From Prorocentrum cordatum (lineage: Eukaryota; Sar; Dinophyceae; Prorocentrales; Prorocentraceae), in the NCBI GenBank assembly GCA_963575745.1, contig CAUYUJ010011225.1:245001-309000 (forward strand): DNA of 64,000 bases. Reading direction: 5' to 3'. Numbering within the stretch: the first letter of the stretch is position 1; the number at the start of each line of letters is the position of its first letter. The position numbers and the translations under genes were made by a program. The notes beneath the pieces were generated by a model that had not been told where the DNA came from, made no database searches, and saw nothing but the letters and a program-made list of their open reading frames with translations. This document shows positions 27,950 to 38,100 of this stretch, piece by piece.

Positions 27950-30900
27950 GACAGGTGGCGCTGAAGAGCTGGACTAGAGCTCTGGGAAGACTACGGCACG
28001 TGGTGGGCCAACGTCCTCTGGCTGGGGCCACTGCTTGTAATCTTTGGGGAGTTCCCCTCGTTCGAGGGTCTCAATCATTCTCTTGCCATGGGTAGACAAG
28101 GCACACCTTTGCGAGCACGTCTGGCTCAGCTTCTGGAAAGACACTGACCCCGCCCCACCACAGGACCTGCACCAAAAGAAACCCCTGAAGGTCATGAGCT
28201 GGTGGGACCTATGGATCTGGGCGGGGAAACCTCTGCGCTGTTGGTCCAGCCAAACAGGTCGGGGACAGCCAGAGGACGGAGAAGAGAGGCAGCGGGTGCA
28301 ACGGAGCCTGCCTCGTACATCTCGCTGAACTGCATGGGCGGACGACTGCACGGCAGCCTGGGACGACTCCCGCCGCGCCTGCGCCCTACGCTTGGCCTCA
28401 TGCTGCCTGTCCATCTTGGCGCTGGCTCCGTAGACCTCGGGAGCCTGGCGCGCCACATGGTCCGCGACTGCCAGCAGGCGGGCCTGGACGCTCGCCGCCA
28501 GATCATCCATTCTAAAAATGTCTGTCAGGTCCTCCTGTGGCGGTTGGGCTGCTCTCGCTCCCTCCTGAGCACACAAGTCGGCAATGCTATTGGCCGGCCA
28601 GCTCGCTGGGGAAACCTGGGCGCTTGCTGCCTGCTCAGGGGACTGGTGAGAAGAAATTCTCTCGACCGAAACTTCACGACCCTGGGCCGAATTCCAAAAA
28701 GTGATCCAGAGCCTCTGGTTTGTGGAATGCTGTCCGCTGGGGCCCTTGCGGATTCCATCCACTACGTTCTGGGCATCAATGACAAAATGCACTGGGCCTC
28801 TAGTTCTCTCGAGGGCCTCCACTGCTGCCAACAACTCTGCAATTGGCACTGACTGCTTCCAATAGTCTACTGGCCCGTAGGCCCAAGCAACCACTTCCCA
28901 CCCTCTGAGGATGGAAAAACCCCACCCACCGACGAACCCGAAAATCAGCATGATACTTGCCTCCTGAGCCGTCGGTTGCGACGATGGTAGCGTGGTCCAA
29001 AGAAACTACCGCCTGCTGGGCTAGTTCTCCCCCCACCTGGGGCTGTCCCTGGATCGGGCGGGTCGCGAAAGGGTACACCCACAGGACTGGCACTAACCCC
29101 CGGAGCCAAACACAGGGGTGGTCTAGGACTCCCTCTTTTGCTTGGCTAGCAAGCTCTCCATGCAGCCCCTCTAGGGCCGCATTACCTGGGCACTCCCAGA
29201 ACTGGTGAAAAAGCGTTTCCTGTTCGGCTCCACATTTTGGGCAGGCTGGGCTGGTCCAAGTGGGGCGGCGGGGTTGTCTGACTGCCTCTGACCCTTCCTC
29301 CAAGGGCTCAAAAAGCACCTCTGGGGGCTCAGGCCACGCCTGCTCCTCCTCCCACTGGGCCTGCTCCAACATCTGCTCAAAGGAAAAAACATCGTCCTCA
29401 TCTCCCTCCTGCCCCTCCTCCCTGGCCTGCTGGACTGCAGTGGCTGGCGGGCCAGGGGTGCCCAACTCCTGCGCCTCTACTGGCTCAGGCGGCTGGGCTC
29501 TGGGGGCTGGGGACGAAATGAAGGGTGTCTGAGGGTGGCGTGTCGCCTCCTCCCCAAACCTGCGACTGGCTGGCCACAAAGCTCCAGCCATGACCATCCG
29601 AAACACTCCTAGCTGGTCGTACTTGCCTTCTTTGCGGAGCTGTCTCATGCGGCATTTGTTAGTAAACAAATCAGGGCCATGCTCCAGGCCCTTGCCATGG
29701 TAATGCTTGGCAGCTGTCAACCACGCTTGTTGATCCAAAGCCCCATAGAGCTCAAACTCAACGATTCGCTCAGGATCATCAAGCTCTAGGTTGAGATGGT
29801 CCCCGTCCTGGTTTATCCATTCCCACGGCGAGACCGCCGAGAAACCTAAATCCTGCAGGGCTGCTACCGTGGCTGAGAGGGTGCCTTTGACTCGATGCCA
29901 GCGCGATTGGGACGATTCCGAGCCCGTCCACGCTTTGCGCCAGGCGATCTGTACCGCTGAGCGTCGGTCTCTAAGCAGCTCTGGCAGCATGGCTATCCAC
30001 TCTCGAAAGCGCCTCAGTCTTGCGAAAACCAACGGGTCCTGGTGTGCCGAGGGGAAGGACGTTCGAATCGTGGTCGTCGCACATCCTCCTTCCTTTCGGC
30101 CAACCGTTCCACTGACTTGAGCTCTCATTTTTAAGAGCTGTGACGGGGCAATGCCTTGGCTCTCAAGGCCCCAGGAGGCCTGGGGGAGGTACCCCGTCTT
30201 GACTAGCACCACTCCTAATCTGGATGTTTTAGCCATGCGCTTAATCATTTGCCCTCGGTCGTGGCTGGCCTGTATCCTCTTTTTGCCCGTGCCAATGCTT
30301 CTCCGATGCGAGGTGCCATCGATCCCGAGGTCCTTGACGAATTGACTACGTTTCAAATCTATCCTGGCTTCCTGAAGCCTGGTCCTGATGGCCGCCGCGA
30401 CCCTGGGAGGATTCGAGACCACCTTGCTTTTCACCGAGATGGTGAGCCCCAGGGGGGCGCAGCGCTGAACAAAAAACCTCACTGCGGCTGTCGTGGTTTC
30501 CACTGCAACACTCTCGTTTCCTATGGCAGATTGAGTGATGTCATCAATCCAGCTCTGGACTTCTACTGGCCTAAAAGAAGCGTGCATCTCACTGAGCATC
30601 TGCCACAAGGCCAGACGCGAGATGTCAACACTCTGGGAACAGCCTGCCAGGATGCCTCTGAAAGCCTGCAGGGGATCCGAGACCACCCCATTCCCCTGGC
30701 ACCTTCGGGGCCCAACATGGAGGCTGGGGCCGAGAAGAAGGTGGGCGAGTGGGTACCCGGCTGCTGCACCTACCTGCCAGAGTTGTTCGGGATCTAGGGT
30801 GTCGTAGAATTCCTCCAAATCCCACAACACCTCGCACCAGACACAACCCTGCAGAGAGGCGACCTCCAGCCTAGTCTGCCTGAGGAGGGCCGCCCTTAGA

Positions 30901-32197
30901 CAGCTTGATCCCGCTACTGCTACACCCCAGAACTGCACATGCTTTTCCGACCAGTCTGCTACATGCCATCTGCGAATGCGCGACCAGATTCTGTATGGCG
31001 TTTGGGTTAAAGTTGTTGGCATGTCTGCCTCCGCAGTCTTATACATTAACTGCACTAGGTTGACTAAAATTTGCTCTGGTCAGCACAGGTTTCTTTCAAC
31101 GAGGTTGAGGAGGAATGTGAGGTGGCGGAGGCCTTCCTGCGGGAGCTGTCGCCACCAGCGGGGGTTGGTGCGATCCGCTCCCATTCCTATGACTGGCCGA
31201 AAACACTTGCATCCCTCGATTACCCCGTCGCATGTTATGGGGTCCAGGGTAAGGCTATGCTTCTTGGCGGCTCGGCGAAAGTCCTTCCACCAAGCCTGCT
31301 CCTTTGGCGGCCCTTTCCCTTCCCCCCAAACATTAAGCCAATGCTCTCCTTTAGCTTGAATATTCTGGAGCGGATCCGACATTCTGTGCCCACACTGGTC
31401 CTGGATCCTAGACAAATCCCGCTCTGGGGTTCCCCAACGCTTGATGTGGCGGTGTACCGCTTCTGCTCCTTTCTTTAAACTGGCCTGCGCCCAGTCCTTG
31501 AAACATCGTGAGCTCTCATGGGGGAAATGGGACTCAAGGCGACGCACAGCTTCGTCGACCCTCGGGGACCAGACCTTCAGCTGCGCCTCCCCGAGGCCCC
31601 CGAGGATGCCCAGGTCCCCATGGAGCTTTCTGATTAGGTGCTTGTCTGACTCATCTTTTAAACCTGCTGGGCGCGTGAGCAAATCTCCTACTGTGATAGC
31701 GATCACCTCCACCGCCCCCGCCACTAAACTAGACCCCCTCCTCCTCCTCCTCCTCCTCAGGCCTAGCAGGGCGTGCAAACGCGCCTGCAGGCCAGACCAG
31801 TGAGAAAGCGAGTTAGTTTGCGCCAGCCACCCTGTGGGCTTCGTGGCTAGCAGGGGCACCAGGCGCGACTCTGGGTAAAAACCCTTGTAGGTGTCGGCCG
31901 CAGGCCGCCTGTCGGGCTGCCTGCTGAGCAGCAAATCCTCCGCCGCCAGCGCGAACTCGATGTACACGACATCGACTGAGTCCATCGCCTTGTCCCGCAG
32001 CTGCGGGTGCTCCATGCCCTTGGCTGCCCTGTCCTGCACGCTCTGCAGGTGGTAGCTCCAAGGGCGGTCTGGTCCGTTGGCGTCCAACACTGGCGTCGGT
32101 TGCACCAGGATCCTCTGCATGACTAAATCTGGCGCACAGAGCAGTTCCCCCACTATGCCGTAGTGCGGCGCTGCCCATGGCCCCACCGTGTCCCATG
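27950..32197 (-). mobile_element. LINE-like retrotransposon B, 5'-truncated and frameshifted
   Basis: Minus-strand element whose recognisable sequence starts at about 32197 and ends near 27950. Both flanks are pyrimidine-triplet tracts on the + strand. RT, Cys/His knuckle, RNase H and C-terminal Cys/His domain are all present. No endonuclease or ORF1 is visible, so the 5' part is missing. Exact ends and target duplication cannot be set inside the repeats. Confidence 0.8.
27974..32186 (-). pseudogene. Element B ORF2: RT, RNase H and C-terminal Cys/His domain
   Basis: Three frames in series. From 32186 to 31080: helical linker, then RWWRQLPQEGLRHLTFLLNL of the RT fingers. From about 31055 to 28960: PTTLTQTPYRIWSRIRRW, motif A VLWDLEEFYDTLDPEQL, motif C SWIDDITQS (codons near 30541-30551), Cys/His knuckle CPKCGAEQETLFHQFWECPG, and the RNase H start IVATDGSGG. 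From about 28951 to 27974: RNase H rest (VIDAQNVVDG, NSIADLCAQEG), then the tail LRCTRCLSS ... FFWCRSCGGAGS ... LSQTCSQRC. The two frame changes near 31070 and 28950 make it a pseudogene. Catalytic Asp residues are still present. Confidence 0.75.
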
Positions 32198-32198
32198 A

Positions 32199-32555
32199 CC
32201 CTCCTCGTCCTCCTCCTCGCCCTCCTCCTCCATTTCCTCCGCCTTCTCCTCCTCAGCCTTCTCCTCCTCCTCCTCCTTCTACTACTCGTCCTCCTCGTCC
32301 TCCTGCTCGTCCTGCTCCTCCTCCCTCCTCCTCCTCCTCCTCCTCATCCTCCTCCTCCTCCTCCTCCTCCTCCTCCTCCTCCTCCTCCTCCTCCTTCTCC
32401 TCTTTCCTCATCCTCCCAGTCCTCGTCCTCCTCGTCCTCATTCTCGTCCTCCCCGTCCTCCCCGTTCTCCTCCTCCTCCTCCTGCTCGTCCTCCTTGTCG
32501 TCCTCCTCCTCCTCCTCCTCCTTCTCCTCCTCCTCCTCCTCCTCCTCCTCCGCGG
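32199..32555. repeat. (TCC)n microsatellite, right flank of element B
   Basis: About 350 bp of CTC, TTC and GTC triplets. Confidence 0.95.
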
Positions 32556-32679
32556 CAGGCCGCGTGATGCCCCTCGGCGGGGACGCGCAGCGCCCCCTCC
32601 CCCTCCGCTCGCGCGGCGGTCGGCGAAAAGGCGGGGTGGGAGGAGAGCGGCACAGGCGTGTCGGGGCAGGAGGGGTAGG

Positions 32680-32815
32680 AGGATGGAGGAGGAGGAGGGA
32701 GGAGGAGGAGGAGGAAGAGGAGGAGGAAGAGGAGGAGGAAGAAGGAGGAGGAGGAGGAGGAGGAGGAGGAGGGAGGAGGAGGAGGAGGAAGAAGCAGGAG
32801 GAGGAGAGCGGCACA
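32680..32815. repeat. (GGA)n microsatellite
   Basis: GGA/GAA triplets. With the tract at 32199-32555 this makes an inverted purine/pyrimidine pair 125 bp apart. Confidence 0.95.
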
Positions 32816-33395
32816 GGCATGCCGGGGCTGAGCTTCAGGGGAGGCCAAGCGCACCACCAGAACAGGCGTACCCTGGAGAAGGGGCCTCATTGCCCACCTC
32901 GGGGCGCCCAGGGGCTGCGTTTCGGCGCCCACGGTGTCTGGACATTGGTCGCGGCGGCACCTCACTGGGGGCACGTCGTCCTGGGGGTGCGTTTGGCCCT
33001 TCCCAACACGGGTAGGCTTGGCCTTTCCCAAAACGTAATTCTAGGCTTCCCAGATGCTGCCAAGGGGTGGGGGGATGGAGGGGATGATGACTCGTGGTGG
33101 GGGGGAAATCATGGCCAGGACCATGGGATCTGTACAGATTTCGTGGCCCGTCCTTCTTCTTTCAATACGTTCCTTGGCCCCCCCTCCCCTGGCCTCCCCT
33201 GGGAGCCGGAGGAGAAACAGCGGCACAGGCCAGATCCGTCTGGGGGTCGGCCTGAGGTGGCCCAGCACTTGTTCTGGCCAGCAGGAGGGGCGTGCAGGTT
33301 CGAGGCTCTGTGTTCTGGATGGCCACTTGTTGCCGTTTCGGCCTCCAGGCGCCCTTATCGGGCCGGGACCGTGAACATCGGAGGCATACAGACTG
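32816..33395. other. Intergenic stretch with a diverged R1-family piece
   Basis: No gene. CCGTTTCGGCCTCCAGGCGC and CCCTTATCGGGCCGGGACCG (33334-33372) match the start of family R1. A (GTGGGGGG)-like run lies near 33064-33106. Confidence 0.45.
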
Positions 33396-33579
33396 AACAC
33401 AACGTCGCACTGTGATCCGCAACTTCTGTTAAAACTTTCGTTGTGAGCAGATCTGGCACATCAGACAGAAGAAGATCGGGGAGATGAGGACCGCGAGTGG
33501 GTGCTCGAATGCACTCACGGAACCCCCGCTGCTGGCACCAATTTCCCAAAGCAGTGAAAAGTTGCACCAGATGGACCAT
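33396..33579 (-). pseudogene. LINE endonuclease fragment
   Basis: The minus strand reads HLVQLFTALGNWCQQRGF, then ECIRAPTRGPHLPDLLLSDV and VLTEVADHSATL. This is the C-terminal part of an APE-type endonuclease from CR1/L2-like LINEs: the pattern is LGLxQxVxxPTRxxxxLDLxLxS...DH, with Asp of LPDLLLSD and Asp-His of ADHSAT. No RT follows in the window. The upstream side is cut by a CGATGC inverted-repeat element. It differs from the endonucleases of elements A and C. Confidence 0.65.
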
Positions 33580-33584
33580 GGGTT

Positions 33585-33765
33585 TGGAGGATCGCGCCGC
33601 ATCGTCGACGCCTCGGCGATGCGACTAAATGCGGAGGCCGGTTTTCTGCACGCCGACGTGGCCGACGTGTCGCCGACGCCGCCGATGCATCGCCGATGCA
33701 CCGGTGCTGCATCGACGATGCAGCGCGACGCATCGACGACGCAGCGAAGATGCAGCGGGAGTCGG
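33585..33765. mobile_element. CGATGC inverted-repeat element, copy 1
   Basis: GTTTGGAGGATCGCGCCGCA then TCGTCGACGCCTCGGCGATG, followed by many GCATCGCCGATGC-type palindromes. Shares its left end with both (inverted) ends of 46783-46885. Confidence 0.55.
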
Positions 33766-34424
33766 AGAAGAGAGAGCGACACAGGCATACGGTCGGGAGC
33801 CCTAGGATATCGTGTCGCGCCGCGGGTTCTGGCCCACCGCGCCTCTGTGCGACACGCTATCCACTTCGCGGCCCTGAGGCGTCCACGTGCCGAGCTTGTC
33901 CGAGCCTCCCGTCCCGCGGAGCGGAGCGACACGCTATCCACTTGCAAGGCATGTCTTTCGCTGGGGCCGCCACGGCGATACGCTTTCCAAGAGGTCCCGA
34001 CCGCATCGGGGCTCACGTAGCGGGGGCACCCCTTCTGGCTCTGGCCTGGATCTGGGAGCCACCTGGGGCCGATCCCCAACTGCGCACATCTGGACCCGGG
34101 TTCGGGAGCTACCCAGCGGCCTGCCAGTCTTTGCGACAGGGCCCAGGCCGACCCGGGTTCGCGCTGACCCGGGTCAGTGCGTCCCCGAATCTGTTCGCCC
34201 GAGGTCCGCGAGGATCTCTTGGATCGGCGTTGAGTGCGCGCCGCTGGCGCGCTCCACGCACCATTTCTCGGGTCCAGCGCCAGTGCCAGCAACCCGCGCA
34301 AACTCGCTCCCCTCGCGCGGCCGCCCTCGTCTTCATTCCTTCTTCTGGCACGCCAGACAATTCGCCTTTCGTCTGCCCCGATTAGCCCCACGCTGGTGCG
34401 GACTGCCCCACGCCAGGGCGGTCT
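33766..34424. other. Intergenic stretch with GACCCGGGTC palindromes
   Basis: No gene supported. ACCCGGGTTCG, ACCCGGGTTCGCG and GACCCGGGTC occur at 34096-34175. CGACACGCTATCCACTT occurs twice (33849 and 33928). Confidence 0.5.
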
Positions 34425-34472
34425 GGAGAAGGCCTTTTCCTTCTCACTTCCCCCCCTCGATCGCCGCCAAGG
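34425..34472 (+). repeat. Dispersed CTTCTGAGAAGG repeat, 3' fragment
   Basis: GGAGAAGGCCTTTTCCTTCT, then CACTTCCCCCCCTCGATCGC, matching the 3' end of copies at 4582 and 27455. Confidence 0.55.
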
Positions 34473-35005
34473 AGAGCTGTCCTTCCCTCAGGCTCAAGGT
34501 GAGCGACGAAAAAAACGGGTTCGTTTGCGCTGACATTGGCGTGTAAGTTGCTCGCGTAAGGCCGCGCGTAAGCGCCCTCGTCTCCAATGTGGGTGTGCCG
34601 CGCCGGCGGCCCGCGTTAAGCCACCGCGTGAGGTCGCCATGTCATCTCGCGTGGGACCATTTCCTTCTCGTCGCCCAGAGTTCGAAATTGAGAAAATGCT
34701 GGGATTGCAAAACACATATCCCTCGGAGATTTGTATCATGATCCGCGGCCTCGCGGGCGGGGCCTCTGGGCAGCGACCCCGCGGATGCGGGGGCGTTTCT
34801 TCGCGGATGCCCCGCGCGAATCGTGCCCGCGCGGGGTGGATGCCTTTCTTTTGTCGCCAAGGTGGTGTCGAAGGGGCGCGAGGAGAGCCGTGCGTCGCGC
34901 AACCTCGGGGCGCGACTTGCGAAGTTAGGTGGCTCAAATAGGGCTCATGCCGAGGTCCTGGCCAGGGGCGAGCCCTTGAGGCTCACTGAGGGGGGGCGGA
35001 AGAGG
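34473..35005. other. Intergenic stretch, nothing recognised
   Basis: GC-rich; a possible splice donor CTCAAG|GTGAGC occurs near 34494-34505 but no convincing exon goes with it. Confidence 0.35.
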
Positions 35006-35018
35006 AGGAGCAGGAGGA
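35006..35018. repeat. Putative target-site duplication of element A, left copy
   Basis: AGGAGCAGGAGGA, identical to 41101-41113. The GCA interruption makes chance identity between two GGA-rich sites less likely but does not exclude it. Confidence 0.6.
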
Positions 35019-35136
35019 CCCAAACAAGAAGGAACGTCAACGGTACGGAATGCGAGCAGCCTGCACGGCACGGAAGATACGGATCCGACACGCCCAACGG
35101 CGGCAAAACTCGAATCCGACCCGAGCCGAGCAGGGC

Positions 35137-38100
35137 TTACGAGCTCGTCGAAGACTGCCAAAACTTGGCCTGTAGGCGGGCAACAAGCGCATCCATTCGA
35201 GGATTCCGAATGAGAGAGGCGGTGACGGAGGAGGAGGAGGAGACGTCCGCCCACCCAGCCGTCCCACCCACCACCCGCCGAATGAGATCGCACTCAAGAG
35301 GGGTCGGCGCCTGGAGGGACTCCTCGCGTCGACGAGAGTGCGGGTGAAGCCCCGCCTCCAGGCGCCGTCGGTCGTACGCCCGCTGGGGCGTCGAGGAGGG
35401 GCGACAAGGCTTGAAGAGGGTCCCACTAGACCTCTCCTCAGCATACGCCCCACATTTACAGCAATACACAAGTACCTGATCGCGTGCCGTCCAGCACGCT
35501 CTCAGAGAGTGCCCGCCCATCCCTTCACACTCGCGCAGCTTTACAAGGAGCGGAGGGGGGCCTGGGCACTGAGTGAGGGGGCGCTCGTCCTGCTCGGGGC
35601 ACGACCCAAGGCACCGAGCACAACGCACCCTCCAACTACCCACCCGACACCACTCGTGCCACGACACAACCTGCGTTATGCTCGGCACCTTGATCTTCTT
35701 AAAGGATGGGATAGGGAACGCTGGGAGGACCGCCGCCGCCACACTGATCGCAGCGCGGAGGCGTTTGATCATTAGCCCGTGCAACTCAGAGGAGGCGGGA
35801 GGGGCACGGGGGTGGAGGGAAAGGGCATCCTTGGCCAACAAATCGGCCAGTTGGTTGCCCCGAGCGATCCTTTCCTCGGCTGGTGGGAGCGCGGACATTA
35901 CCTCTTCGGAGCGATGGGCACGGGTATGACTGACGTGCCCAATGTGTATGTGCCCTGGATGCTGCAGCGCGCCACGGCGCAGTCCAGCAAAAACTTGAGA
36001 ACCGTTAAGCTGGGCCTGGACAGGCTTCTCCGTTAAACGCACAGCACCCAAACAATCAGAAAACGGCATGGTGGTCCCAGGGCCCCGTTGGAAAATGGAA
36101 AGCAGGGCGAGGGCGAGGTGCTCGGCCGACGGAGCAGTCTGCGGTAGAGACTCCCACACCACACCCTGCATCCTACATCGAACTTCACACTGCTCAGAAT
36201 TCTCAAGAAAGACGGCGGCATACGCCGCTCGGTTGAGCCGAGTGAATTCAGTTCGAGTCGCACTGCCGTCGACACACACATCACATCCCGCGCTGAGCTC
36301 CTGGAAAGTCTCCTGGGTCACAGGGTTGCCCTGGGCATCCTGGAAAACAGGAAACAACTCAGAGGAGGGAGGAGGGAAATCGTCGGGGCGAGGTTGGAAC
36401 ACCAGGAGCCTGGACCACAGGAGATCTTCGGGCTCATCACGCGCAACTGCTACAATCTCGCTAGACGTCGCCTCCTCCCTAGCAGCGGCCACGGCTGGGC
36501 AGCACCAGAGGCGATGATGAATCGAATCGGGCTGGGAGCACAAGGGGCAGAGGCCTGTGGATACAAAACCGTGGTGTGCGAGGCGGTCCTCCGTCCACGT
36601 GCCACCAGAAAACACTGACGCGACAACATGCTTTTGCAGAGCCGAGTATTTCTTGGAACGGACTGCCTTGACAATCAAATCAGCTGAGACCTCCTGTCCC
36701 TGCCCCTGAGGGAGAGTGGCAGCAAAACTACGGGCATGGAGGCGAAGAATACTAGCATGCAACTGCTTAGCAAGCAAGGCAGGCGAGGTGAAAAACAAAT
36801 CGTGCTCGATCTGGTTGTCATCGAAGAAAGTCTTGAAGTTGGTGAACGTCCATCCTAGGCGATGCAAACACAACATGGCACGATGAATGGGACCAGCACT
36901 CTTGTTCCACTGCGACTGCTGCAAGACAGGAAACTTCAAGGCTACGGCATCCCACGTCTGTTGCAAGAACCTCCACGATAATACCACACGGTCAGGTTGG
37001 ACAATCGAGTTCCATACTGCCTTGCAATACTGAATGACAGGCGCCACTGCTATCTTCCAAGCTGGGTCATCATACACGAGCATGCGAGCGGGTAACGAGC
37101 CTCCTCGGGATGGGACGAGCGCACGTCGTAGCGTCAACAGCTCTCTATCCGTCATGCCAGTGACAAGGGATCCATACGTAGCCGCAGGACGCACCCCAGA
37201 GATATATATCTTGTGAAGCTTCGCCTTGCCCACAGAGATCCGTCGTCGTAAAGCACGGAGGAAACCAACACGTCTTTTCATAGCTCGAAACCGCTTTTTC
37301 ATCTGACACGTAGCACCAGGAGCAGCACGAGGACGAGCAGGAGCCAGGTCAGCACCGAGCGCAGTGGCAGAGGTCGTCGCAACAGCCGAGCGAGCACCGA
37401 CTCGAGCAAGCCGTCGATCGAGTTGTCGAACGACATCGTGGCAAGACCCAAAGACCACTGCCTTGTCGTGGGAGAGGCCAACCTGGAGCTCCTCCCTATA
37501 GACGGTGACGAGGTCCTTGGCTGCCTCCACGAGCGCTGGTACGAGGTCTTCACGGGGGCCCGTCATGGAAACACAGTCATCATCCACGTACACGCCGAGG
37601 TCCAAGCGGGGGTGCCGCGCCACGAACCCATCTAGGGCCCCGAGGAGATAAATCTGCACGAAGGCGTCATTGAACACGTCGCCGGCTGGCAACCCTGAGC
37701 TAGCAAACTGCACGAGAGGACAGTGGTGAGCTCCCAGTCGAACCAGGCGGGGCCCCCTCCAGAAGTTGAAGAGGACCTTGACTAGGGGCCGCGGGAGCCC
37801 ACACGCCAGCGCTCGATCACGCAGGAGCACTAAGTTAAACGACTCATAGAACTTGAGGCCATCCCACAGAAACCCCGCCGTCTCCTGATCTACAGCCTGG
37901 CCCCGTTCTGCACGGACCGCAGCATGCCACGCCGCCTCCTCGGCTCCCCTGCCTTTACCAAAGGACCAGTACTTGCGGGAAGACGATTCGAGGAAGGGCT
38001 CCACGAGAGGACGGCGCGCCTTTTCCCACACTCGCACAAAGGATGCAACGAGCAAAATTGGGCGGTAGCCGCCCTGCGGCTTCTCAAGCAGTGGAAAGAG

